This document shows positions 1 to 6,890 of a stretch of DNA of 28,057 nucleotides, one piece after another. The position numbers were made by a program, and so were the translations under genes. The first letter of the stretch is position 1; every line of letters begins with the position of its first letter. Source of the stretch: Symbiodinium natans (lineage: Eukaryota; Sar; Dinophyceae; Suessiales; Symbiodiniaceae); NCBI GenBank assembly GCA_905221605.1, contig CAJNDS010002620.1, forward strand, positions 312,001-340,057. Direction: 5' to 3'. The notes under the pieces are model-generated. The model made no database searches. It was not told the DNA's origin and was given only the letters and a program-made list of their open reading frames with translations.

Positions 1-720
1 TTATACCAAACTTGCTTTGGGCTTTCCTAAGCCATTGAAAGACAACAACCCTGACATTGAGCCCACTATACCAAACTTGTTTTCAACTGGCGTTCCAGCT
101 TGGGCATGACCTTCCGCTAGCTAAAATGGAGGTCTAAAATTCCCTTCGCGTACTAAAAAAGTGTTTCTGGGCTTTCCAAAACCATTGAAAGACAACAGCC
201 CTGACATTGAGTCCACTACACCAAGCCTGCTTTGGGCTTTCCTAAACCATTGAAAGACAGCAACTCTGACATTGAGTCCACTATACCAAACTGGTTTTCA
301 ACTGGCATTCCGGCTTGGGCATGAACATCTGACAGCTTAAATGGAGGTCTAAAAGTAATTTTGTCTTCAAAAACAGTTGTTTTTTGGCTTTCCTGAACCA
401 TTGAAAGGCAACAACCCTGACATTAAGTCCATTACAGCAAACTTGCTTTCAACTGGCATTTCAGCTTTGGCATGCCCTTCTGCCATTCAAAAGGAGTCCC
501 TGAACAAATTGCCATTGACAGACAACAACCCTGACATTGAGTCCACTGACATTGAGTCCACTATGCCAAACTTGTTTTCAACTGGCATTCCAGCTTGGGC
601 ATGACCTTCTGACAGCTAAAATGGAGGTCTTAAAGCCCCCGTTTTCCTGAAATCAAGTGCTTGCCTAAACAATTGCAAGACAGCAGCCCTGACATTGAGT
701 CCACTATACCAATCTCTGAA
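1..720 (+). repeat. Array A: tandem imperfect repeat family
   Basis: Imperfect units recur around 20, 170, 235, 390, 500 and 660. Each has recognisable blocks in the same order: gctttcctaaaccattgaaag, then acaaccctgacattgag, then accaaacttg, then ttcaactggcattcc, then a block ending tggaggtct. Unit length varies because some copies lack blocks. The same family is present in reverse orientation at about 6256-6890. Short reading frames through the array differ from unit to unit, so I regard it as non-coding satellite-like DNA. No known family was recognised. Confidence 0.85.
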
Positions 721-725
721 TCCCC

Positions 726-1040
726 GAAAGACCCGAAACAGGGAAATGGCTTGCTGAAGGCTCCCTCCTAAACCCTAAACCCAAGAAAAAATCGTAAGAA
801 ACAATATTTTCAAACGTAACCCCCAAAAATGTCTCTACCCGAAATACCCTCAAAATCCCATACACAAACAAGCCTGCCCCAAAAGACCCAACATAGGGAA
901 ATGGCTTGCTGAAGGCTTCCTCCTAAACCCTAAAACCCAAGAAACAAAAGACTCGTATGAAGCAATATTTGCAAACGTAACACCCCCAAAGTGTCTCTAC
1001 CCGAAATACCATCAAAACCCCGAAGCCTGTCATACAAACA
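726..1040 (+). repeat. Two-copy ~155-bp direct repeat
   Basis: The block at 726-875 (acagggaaatggcttgctga, a 'cctaaaccctaaaccc' telomere-like stretch, and gtctctacccgaaatacc) repeats at 882-1040 with scattered differences. Both copies carry the telomere-like heptamers at the same internal position, so the heptamers were part of the unit before it duplicated. No coding sequence seen. Confidence 0.8.
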
Positions 1041-1044
1041 CAGT

Positions 1045-1447
1045 CCCCCCATTCGCAGATGAGCAAACGGGTTGGGGGGACTGTGCTTGTCTGAGAGGTT
1101 TCGCAGATAAGCAGAGGGGGTTGGGGAGGCTGTGCTTCTATGACAGGTTTCGCAGATGAGCAGAGGGGGTTGGTGGGACTTGTATGACAGGTTGCGCAGA
1201 TGACTCTGCTTGCATGACAGGTTCCGCAGATGAGCAGAGGGGGTTGGGGGGACTGTGCTTGTATGACAGGATTCGCAGATGAGCAGAGGGGGTTGGGGGG
1301 ACACTGCTTGTATGACAGGTTTCGCAGATAAGCAGAGGGGGTTGGGGAGGCTGTGCTTGCATGACAGGTTTCGCAGATGAGCAGAGGGGGTTGGTGACAG
1401 GCTTCGCAGATGAGCAGAGGGGGGTTGGGGGGGACTGTGCCTGTATG
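1045..1447 (+). repeat. Minisatellite with ~59-bp units (some truncated)
   Basis: Six to eight units built from tgacaggtttcgcagatgag followed by cagagggggttggggggac and tgtgcttgta. Some units lack the central G-rich part. G-runs of 5-7 recur once per unit, so the plus strand is G-rich at regular spacing. Long reading frames across this block are low-complexity products of the repeat period and are not called as genes. Confidence 0.85.
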
Positions 1448-1835
1448 ACAATCCGGGAACTGAAATCCGGGAACTTGGAAGCCAAGGCTCTCAACCTGAA
1501 ATCGGGGAACTTGGAAGCCAGAGCCCTCAAGTTCCCTGAAATCCGGGAACTTGGAAACCCAGGGCTCTCAAGTTCCCTGAAATCCGGGAACTTGGAAGCC
1601 CAGGGCTCTCAAGTTCCCTGAAATCCGGGAACTTGGAAGCCCAAGGCTCTCAAGTTCCCTGAAATCCGGGCACTTGGAAGCCAGGCCCTCAAGTTCCCTG
1701 AAATCCGGGAACTTGGAACTTGGAAGCCCAAGGCTCTCAAGTTCCCTGAAATCCGGGAACTTGGAAGCCCAGGGCTCTCAAGTTCCCTGAAATCCGGGAA
1801 CTTGGAAGCCCAGGGCTCTCAAGTTCCCTGAATTC
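1448..1835 (+). repeat. Minisatellite, ~41-bp unit with an internal palindrome
   Basis: About nine units of roughly 41 bp: gttccctgaaatccgggaac followed by ttggaagcccagggctctcaa. The first 20 bases of the unit are nearly self-complementary (gttccc...gggaac), so each unit can form a small hairpin. The array runs directly into the left arm of the fold-back element at 1838-2334, and reverse-complement units reappear past its right arm (2335-2416). Confidence 0.85.
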
Positions 1836-1837
1836 CG

Positions 1838-2334
1838 AGAGCCTGGACGGCCAAAAATAATTTTTTTTGTCCGGCGCGGGTCGGAAAAAATCCTCTGCGA
1901 GTTTGAGAGGCCAGGGGTGTCGGCACCCGTGGCGGCTCAAGTTCCCTGAATTCCGGGAACTTGAGGGGTAGGGGTTCGGCATGCATATGCGAACTCGAAA
2001 GCCCAGGGGGTCCATGCCCCCTTGGCTCTCAACTTCATGAACCCATTGGGAACCCCTACCCCTCAAGTTCCCTGAATTCCGGGAACTTGAGCGGCGAGGG
2101 GTTTCGGAACCCCTGGCCTCTCAAACTCATATTCAAGAAAACAAGAGTCTGAAAAATGAAAGGTGGCACTGAGCGAGTTCTCTGTCTTCCAGGAACTTGG
2201 AACCCCTACCCCTCAAGTTCCCGGAATTCAGGGAACTTGAGCCGCCACGGGTGCCAAAACCCCTGGCCTCTCAAACTCGCAGAGGATTTTTTCCGACCCG
2301 CGCCGGACAAAAAAAAATTGGCCGTCCAAGCTCT
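1838..2334. mobile_element. Fold-back (long inverted repeat) element
   Basis: The left arm 1838-1977 and right arm 2200-2334 are reverse complements over about 135-140 bp with few mismatches. The shared blocks include the spelling gtccggcgcgggtcgg on the left and its complement on the right, ctctgcgagtttgagaggcc and its complement, and the palindrome tccctgaattccggga. The 222-bp loop holds a further partial copy of the arm (about 2048-2133). The 41-bp repeat flanks both arms in opposite orientation, so the true symmetric unit is larger (about 1450-2416). No transposase frame is present. It resembles a non-autonomous fold-back or MITE-like element; the family is not recognised. Confidence 0.75.
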
Positions 2335-2416
2335 CGCAATTCAAGGAACTTGAGAGCCCTGGGCTTGGGAACTTGAAAGCCTTGGCTTCCAAGTTCCCGG
2401 ATTTCAGGGAACTTGT

Positions 2417-2495
2417 AGGGTTTAGGTCTTTCGGTTTAGGATTTCGGGCTGTAGGGTTTAGGTCTTTCGGTTTAGGTCTTTCGGTTTAGGATTTT
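2417..2495 (+). repeat. Degenerate telomere-like repeats (TTTAGG type)
   Basis: Five short units of gtagggtttagg or tcggtttaggtctttc type occur between the fold-back element and the AT-rich island. They are interstitial rather than terminal, since unrelated sequence lies on both sides. Confidence 0.6.
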
Positions 2496-2712
2496 ACTGT
2501 TAATTCGCTTTTTCAGGCGTTAGAGGAAAAACGCCACAATTTTTACAACCTGTCGGTTGATTTTCTCTCCCTAGGTTCTCACAACAACACCTCACACTAC
2601 CACACACACACAAACACCAAAACACAAACAAAACATAGGGAAAGCACTGACCAAAGCAAGTAAACAAAAATGCAAACATCAGTTTTTAAAATACTGATTC
2701 TAAAGGAGGTAC

Positions 2713-2889
2713 TTTTGAAACACCAACCCGAGTGAAAATCTCAACCAAAACCAACAACAAAGCAAAACACCCGAAAAACGTTGGAAAATCCCTAACAAAA
2801 AGAAGCGAAAAAAAAATAAAAAAAACAAACATCAATATCAAAAATAAAAGTCACGATGAACTTTTTGAAACACCAGCCCGAGGGAAAAT
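2713..2889 (+). repeat. Duplicated ~27-bp motif in the AT-rich island
   Basis: The block ttttgaaacaccaacccgag at 2713 recurs at 2863 with one change (accagcccgag), followed in both by a g-rich position and gaaaat. In the frame open from 2690 to 2902 the two copies both read F-E-T-P-x-R-x-K, so the repeat preserves a peptide motif. That frame is Lys/Asn-rich, has no ATG until 2888, and is therefore listed only as a possible exon or broken frame. Confidence 0.6.
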
Positions 2890-2972
2890 GTTACAACCTT
2901 AAGCCAACAAACCCAAAGCGCCAACGCAAAACCCCAAAAACACTTAAAGAAAAGCCACCTCATATATATTGA
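2856..2972 (+). CDS. Small basic ORF, 38 aa (hypothetical)
   Basis: ATG at 2856 opens a 38-codon frame ending at TGA 2970-2972. The product starts MNFLKHQPEGK and contains the basic cluster PKRQRKTPK, giving a strongly positive charge. The same frame is open across the second copy of the leader (about 3397-3505), where it again reads KPTNPKRQRKTP before diverging, so the basic peptide may be what the repeat conserves. It overlaps the FETP frame in another register. It could equally be an untranslated leader whose frame is open by chance. Nothing matches a family I know. Confidence 0.25.
   Translation: MNFLKHQPEGKCYNLKPTNPKRQRKTPKTLKEKPPHIY
2901..2936 (+). repeat. 36-bp perfect direct repeat, copy 1 (leader)
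   Basis: The 36 bases beginning aagccaacaaacccaaagcg are identical to 3404-3439. Similarity extends on both sides: gttRcaacc upstream, and a looser ctcataWata followed by an ATG within about 20 bases downstream. The repeat therefore sits 40-45 bases ahead of the ATGs at 2979 and 3478. This is the arrangement expected of a duplicated promoter/leader, but could also be duplicated coding sequence. Confidence 0.8.
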
Positions 2973-2978
2973 AAGAGA

Positions 2979-3131
2979 ATGGCGAATAGCGATACAGGGT
3001 CTGACGATGAGTATGAGGAAGTAATTGAAAACTGTTAGAAAACCCGGTTTAAGGCAAAAAACTCAGGTCGGTTAATGAAGTTTTTACCAGAAGCTATGTG
3101 TTTAAACATTTGTAAAATGAATGCTAAATGA
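2979..3131 (+). pseudogene. Short acidic ORF interrupted by an in-frame TAG
   Basis: ATG 2979 follows the leader repeat. The frame encodes an acidic peptide (MANSDTGSDDEYEEVIENC), meets TAG at 3036-3038, and continues in the same frame for 30 more codons (with R-F-K-A-K-N-S-G and L-P-E-A-M) to TGA 3129-3131. The continuation looks protein-like, so the TAG is either a disabling mutation, a readthrough codon, or chance. No intron with good signals removes it. Function unknown. Confidence 0.3.
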
Positions 3132-3144
3132 ATGCTTGTAAAAG

Positions 3145-3378
3145 ATGCGAGTTATGGAAGAAAAAAACATAGATCGTGAAATGGAAAAATTAGAGGAGGA
3201 AAGACGCATAACTAAAGGTCCAGGAAACAAACGCAGAATTAAAGAAGCAATATGGGATCTAGAAGCTAAAGGCAGTAAAATATACAATGAAATAGAAGAA
3301 ATAACGGCAAAGACTATTCATATTACAAATATTTTTAAACTTTTATATTTATTAACATTCACTTTATTAATTATTTAG
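3145..3378 (+). CDS. Small coiled-coil protein with C-terminal hydrophobic tail, 77 aa
   Basis: An unbroken frame of 77 codons in very AT-rich sequence, where chance frames are usually short. Residues 1-25 are highly charged (MEEKNIDREMEKLEEERR from the second Met), residues 30-55 are again charged and helical, and the last 15-17 residues (IFKLLYLLTFTLLII) are a hydrophobic segment long enough to span a membrane. The pattern suggests a tail-anchored coiled-coil protein, as inference from composition only. The second ATG at 3154 is an equally likely start. It lies 14 bases after the preceding broken frame and 99 bases before the start at 3478. No homologue recognised. Confidence 0.4.
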   Translation: MRVMEEKNIDREMEKLEEERRITKGPGNKRRIKEAIWDLEAKGSKIYNEIEEITAKTIHITNIFKLLYLLTFTLLII

Positions 3379-3403
3379 AAAAAACGTTTTACGTTGCAAC
3401 CCC

Positions 3404-3439
3404 AAGCCAACAAACCCAAAGCGCCAACGCAAAACCCCA
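3404..3439 (+). repeat. 36-bp perfect direct repeat, copy 2 (leader)
   Basis: Second copy of the 2901-2936 block, again followed within about 40 bases by an ATG (3478). Where the first copy has ccttaagcc at its left edge this one has ccccaagcc. Outside the 36 bases the copies diverge by substitutions and small indels. Confidence 0.8.
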
Positions 3440-3477
3440 CCCCAAAAATGCTTCAAGAAGCAACGACTCATAAATAA

Positions 3478-3597
3478 ATGGAGCAAGAGGAATTACGAAA
3501 TGTGTTAGAATATGAATTGAGCAGCGGCACGGGCAACATTAAAACCGGTGGGAATAAAACTTACAAGAAGGTCGTTATAAATGACAGAGAAAATTAA
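3478..3597 (+). CDS. Small ORF, 39 aa, overlapping the next ORF
   Basis: ATG 3478 follows the second leader copy and an A/T-rich ataaataa. The product begins MEQEELRNVLEYELSSG, acidic and helical, then becomes Gly/Lys-rich, and ends at TAA 3595-3597. It overlaps the next start (3581) by 17 bases in another frame, an economical arrangement typical of compact viral or plasmid-like genomes rather than of this host's intron-containing genes. No family recognised. Confidence 0.35.
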   Translation: MEQEELRNVLEYELSSGTGNIKTGGNKTYKKVVINDREN

Positions 3598-3823
3598 TAC
3601 AATAGGGAAAGAAAGGACCATGGCCACCAAACTAAAAACCAAACTGGAACGAATAGCCAAAACGCAGCAGTTTAAAACATACAACATTATTTTAAAACGC
3701 GAAACCAAAGGTATGGCAGTTAGAAAGGCTTTAAAAAGATATGCCATCACTCAGAAAGCCAACATTACAGAGGAGAGGAGTGCATTAAACGATATGCAAA
3801 CTCATATTCAATCACTAATATAA
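3581..3823 (+). CDS. Lys/Arg-rich helical ORF, 80 aa
   Basis: Eighty open codons from ATG 3581 to TAA 3821-3823. The product is basic and helical (MATKLKTKLERIAKTQQFK from an internal Met at 3620), has RETKGMAVRKALKRYA in the middle and an acidic end (ITEERSALNDMQ). Charge and helix pattern suggest a nucleic-acid-binding or coiled-coil protein, but no domain is recognisable. Its end overlaps another plus-strand frame by about 100 bases, so a -1 frameshift between them, or two separate genes, are both possible. Confidence 0.4.
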   Translation: MTEKINTIGKERTMATKLKTKLERIAKTQQFKTYNIILKRETKGMAVRKALKRYAITQKANITEERSALNDMQTHIQSLI

Positions 3824-4050
3824 ACCTTCAAGGCTACAAGGGCTTATCATATTTAAAATACCAAGAACCGAGACTAAAAGAGTTTTTAACAAGTGAAAAT
3901 CAGAATAGATGTAGATATTTCTTCCCCACCGGACAAGTGGGGTTGTTAGATTTTACGGACAAAGTGTCCCCCCCCCCCCGCCATCACGCTCTCAGGACAG
4001 CATTCAGGAGCACAGGCAGACAACAGGGAGTACGAGATTCAGGACACTAA
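3724..4050 (+). CDS. Open frame overlapping the previous ORF; no start codon seen
   Basis: The frame is open from the TAG at 3721-3723 to TAA 4048-4050. The part at about 3775-3966 looks coding: it reads through YANSYSITNINLQGYKG, LKYQEPRLKEF and RYFFPTGQVGLLDFTDK. Beyond 3967 it enters a C-run and minisatellite and is unlikely to be real. There is no in-frame ATG before 3966, so it would need a -1 frameshift from the 3581 frame, a spliced leader exon, or it is the 3' part of a gene cut by the C-run boundary. The aromatic- and Gly-rich sequence suggests a folded protein; family not recognised. Confidence 0.35.
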   Translation, partial: KGFKKICHHSESQHYRGEECIKRYANSYSITNINLQGYKGLSYLKYQEPRLKEFLTSENQNRCRYFFPTGQVGLLDFTDKVSPPPRHHALRTAFRSTGRQQGVRDSGH

Positions 4051-4690
4051 GCAGGCAGTCAACTGGACCGGAATGTGGCCACGCGCAATAAGCAGGCCAG
4101 GCAGTCTCAGGCGGGCAACTGTACCGGAATGTGGCCACACGCAATAAGCAGGCCAGGCAGTCTCAGGCGGGCAACTGTACCGGAATGTGGCCACACACAA
4201 TAGCAGGCCAGAAGGGCTCAGGCGGGCAACTGTACCGGAACATGACCACACGCAAGAAGCAGGCCAGGAACTGTACCGGAAATTCGCTCACACTCAAGAG
4301 CAGGCCAGGCAGCCTCAGGCCTGCCTGGCCTGCTTATTGCGTGTGGCCATGCCGCTACAGTTGCCCGCCTGAGCCCTTCTGGAGTGCTATTGTGTGTGGC
4401 CACATTCCGGTACAATGGCCCGCCTGAGACTGCCTGGCTTGCTCTTGAGTGTGGCCACATTCCGGCACAGTTGCCTGCCTGAGACTGCCTGGCCTGCTTA
4501 TTGCGCGCGGTCATGTTCCGGTACAGTTGTCTGCCTGAGACTGCCAATGCCCGCCTGAGCCTCCCCGGCCTGCTTGTTGCGTGTGGCCACACTCCGGTAC
4601 AGTGCCCGCCTGTCATGAGCCCCTCTGGCCTGCTATTGTGTGTGGCCACATTCCGGCACAGTTGCCATACACCATCTATACCACACTCGC
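3985..4690. repeat. Fold-back minisatellite, ~58-bp unit, centre near 4316
   Basis: The left half (about 4060-4315) repeats ggaatgtggccacacgcaat followed by aagcaggccaggcagtctca and ggcgggcaactgtacc. The right half (about 4317-4675) is the same unit in reverse complement (tattgcgtgtggccac, gttgcccgcctgag). The turn lies at 4301-4332, where caggccaggcag faces ctgcctggcctg with almost no spacer. Single-stranded, the 700 bp could fold into one long imperfect hairpin. Long reading frames on both strands are repeat artefacts. Confidence 0.85.
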
Positions 4691-4734
4691 CCGCCTCGTA
4701 GGTTTTGGCCAATGGGGGCAGGCAAGGCAACGTG

Positions 4735-5560
4735 CCCCGCTGTCAGCGCACCTTTCTTTGTTAGTTGTCGTTTTTGTCTGGGCGCAATCTCTGCTGCTCA
4801 GCGGGCCCCGCCAGCGGGCCCCGCCGGCGCTCCAACAATTGGAAACCCAACCCTGTCAGTGCACCTGTCTTTGTTAATAATTGTCCTTTTTGTCTGGGCG
4901 CAATCCCTGCTGCCCAGCGGGTCCCGCCAGCGGGCCCCGCCAGTTGCCCCGCCAGCGGGCCCCGCCAAACCTCCCCCCGTTCGAGACACAAGCCTGTCAG
5001 CACACCTTCCTTGGTTGACCTTTTTCGTCTGGGCACAATCCCTGCTGCGCCGCGGGCCCCGCCAGCGCTCCAACGATTGGAAACACAACCCGGCCTGTCA
5101 GCGCCTTTGTTAATTGTCTTTTTTTGTCTGCTGCGCAGCGGGCCCCGCAAGCGGGCCCCGCCAGTTATAATTGTCCTTCTTTGTCTGGTCGCAATCCCTG
5201 CTGCCCAGCGGGCCCCGTCAGCGGGCCCCGTCAGCGGGCCCCGTCAGCGGGCCCTGCCAGCGGGCCTGTGCCAGCGGGCCTGTGCCAGCGGGCCCCGCCA
5301 GCGCTCCCACAATTCGAAACACAACCCGGCCACCTTCCTTGGTTAATTGTCTGTTTTTTTTCTAGGCGCAATCCCTCTGCCCAGCGGCTCCCCCCCCCTC
5401 GCCAGCGGGCCCCGCCAGCGCACCAACAATTCGAAACGCAACCCTGTCAGCACACCGTCCTTGGATTGTCCGTTTTTGTCTGGGCACAATCCCTGCTGCC
5501 CAGCGGGCCCCACCAGCTCCTCTATTTATGACAAGCCGAGCTCAAGATCATCCGCCCCTC
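4735..5560 (+). repeat. GC-rich minisatellite, nested units
   Basis: About seven higher-order units each contain tttttgtctgggcgcaatcc, then ctgctgcccagcgggccccg, a variable number of 11-12-bp agcgggccccgcc sub-repeats, then aacaattsgaaacacaaccc and tgtcagcrcacc. Unit length ranges from about 60 to 180 bp according to the number of sub-repeats, which points to replication slippage. The sub-repeat core cgggccccg is self-complementary. Long open frames on both strands are Ala/Gly/Pro/Arg low complexity and are not called. Confidence 0.85.
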
Positions 5561-5950
5561 GCCAGGCCAAAAGATCTTCACATCCAACAAGTGAGCCAGC
5601 CACCCCCTACGACGTTTAAGATTTAGCGTTCAGTGTAGCGCAGCCCTAAACCTAAACGCTACAGCTAGAATTCCCGGTGGTTCGTTTCACACAGCCTTGC
5701 GTTGCCTGCTTTCAAGAACCGTCACATTCGTCTCAAGATCCACTCGGTCCTTCGAACTAGCTAGACCCTTTGACATAGTTCCGACGGTTCGAAACAGTTC
5801 CCAACTGTTTGGCTGTTTCCAAACAGGCTCTGAGAGTGTTCTGAAAGTGCCTGAGCGCTGCCTGATGGTTCCACAGCCCCTGTTGGCCCTCAGACACGAC
5901 CCCAAGCCACCAGGCAGCCCAAGTAATAAGCCCCAGCTTCGGAAAAGGAC
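5561..5950. other. Spacer with no supported gene
   Basis: The sequence is neither tandem nor obviously repeated. A 140-codon plus-strand frame (5697-6119) and a 136-codon minus-strand frame (6097-5687) overlap each other; neither has convincing protein composition. I see no splice or promoter signal that would favour either. Confidence 0.4.
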
Positions 5951-6256
5951 ATGGGTCTGCAACTTCAGCCTTTTAGAGAGGGGCTTGGATTCAAGGGTCA
6001 GGGTGGGGATGCTCGAAGTGGTCATTTTAGACACCCAGAGCACGAAGAACCACAAATACATAGAATACCTAGTAGGGTTTTTTCGATCAACAACCACGAA
6101 GAACTACAAGCAACAATAGACAAAATGGTATCTGACATGCAACTAAAGATTGAGAACTCGTAACTGAGAAAATCGGGTTACCAAATAAAGAAGATTGAGA
6201 AGATCATCATACAGTATGACAAATACAACCCCACGAAGAAAGCAAGTTTGCGATAA
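5951..6256 (+). pseudogene. Protein-like frame broken by an in-frame TAA
   Basis: From ATG 5951 the frame runs 70 codons to TAA 6161-6163 and then continues in the same register to TAA 6254-6256. The second half is the most protein-like: RVFSINNHEELQATIDK, VSDMQLKIENS, then past the stop YQIKKIEKIIIQYDKYN. This is a charged helical, possibly coiled-coil, sequence. Its last codons merge into the first inverted array-A unit, where a related stretch (gcaagtttgcgataat) recurs at 6611. It is best read as a decayed gene end captured beside the repeat. No family recognised. Confidence 0.3.
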
Positions 6257-6890
6257 TGGACTTAGTGTCAGGGTTGTTGCCTTTCAACGGTTTAGGAAAG
6301 CCCAAAAACCCACTTTTTTGGAAGAGAAAAGTGAATTTTGGACCTCCATTTGAGCTGTCAGACGGTCATGCCCAAGCTGGAACGCCAGTTGAAAACCAGT
6401 TTGGTATAGCAGACCCAATGTCAGGGTTGTTGTCGTTCAATGGTCTAGGAAAGCACAAAGCAAGTTTGGTATAGCGGACTCAACGTCAGGGCTGTTGTCT
6501 TTCAATGGTTTAGGAAAGCCCAAAATCACTTTTTTTAGGAAAAAAAGTGAATTTTGGACCTCCTCTAGAATGGCAGAAAGGGCATGCCCGAGCTGAAATG
6601 CCAGTTGAAAGCAAGTTTGCGATAATTGACGTAATGTCAGGGTTGTTGCTTCCAATGGTTTGGGAAAGCCCAAACACACTTTTTATTCAGGAAAAAGTGA
6701 ATTTTGGATCTCCTTGTAGAATGGCAGCAGGGCATGCCCGAGCTGGAATGCCAGTCGGAAGTTGCCTTTAAATGGTTTGGGAAAGCCCACAATCACATAG
6801 GAAAAAGTGAATTTTGGACCTCCATGTAAGCTGTCAGAAGGCAATGCCCAAGCTGGAAGGCGGGGTGGTGCTAAACCGCTAAAACCTTCT
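6256..6890 (-). repeat. Array A, inverted copy
   Basis: Four to five units of the family seen at 1-720, here in reverse complement: tcagggttgttg, tcaatggtttaggaaagccc, gtgaattttggacctcc, catgcccgagctggaatgcc. Some units keep a 'cactttttt...gaaaaaagtg' hairpin between blocks that is partly lost in the left-hand array. Together with 1-720 it makes the first 6.9 kb of the window inversely flanked. Confidence 0.85.

Larger units (their letters stand above)
2496..3966. other. AT-rich island with several small ORFs
   Basis: Base composition changes sharply here. The stretch is A-rich on the plus strand and much more AT-rich than both neighbours, and it ends abruptly at a C-run (3968-3979). It contains at least five short plus-strand reading frames, two of which overlap at ATGA-type junctions, and a leader block that is repeated before two of them. 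Introns are not needed to read them. This compact style differs from the rest of the window and suggests inserted DNA such as a mobile element or viral remnant, or organelle-derived DNA. I recognise no hallmark protein, so the origin is inference only. Confidence 0.5.

Noticed and set aside
930-1621. Frames of 86-173 codons on both strands across the minisatellites
   Set aside because: They follow the 59-bp and 41-bp periods, overlap each other in opposite directions and have no folded-protein composition.
2496-4050. Alternative code with TAA/TAG read as Gln
   Set aside because: It would join several frames into longer ones and fits the CAA/TAA difference in the leader copies, but the standard-code ORFs (especially 3145-3378 and 3581-3823) are already long for such AT-rich DNA, and nothing else in the window supports recoding.
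4131-5619. Many overlapping frames up to 193 codons in the GC-rich arrays
   Set aside because: Few stops are expected at this GC content; the sequence is a tandem repeat and both strands are equally open.
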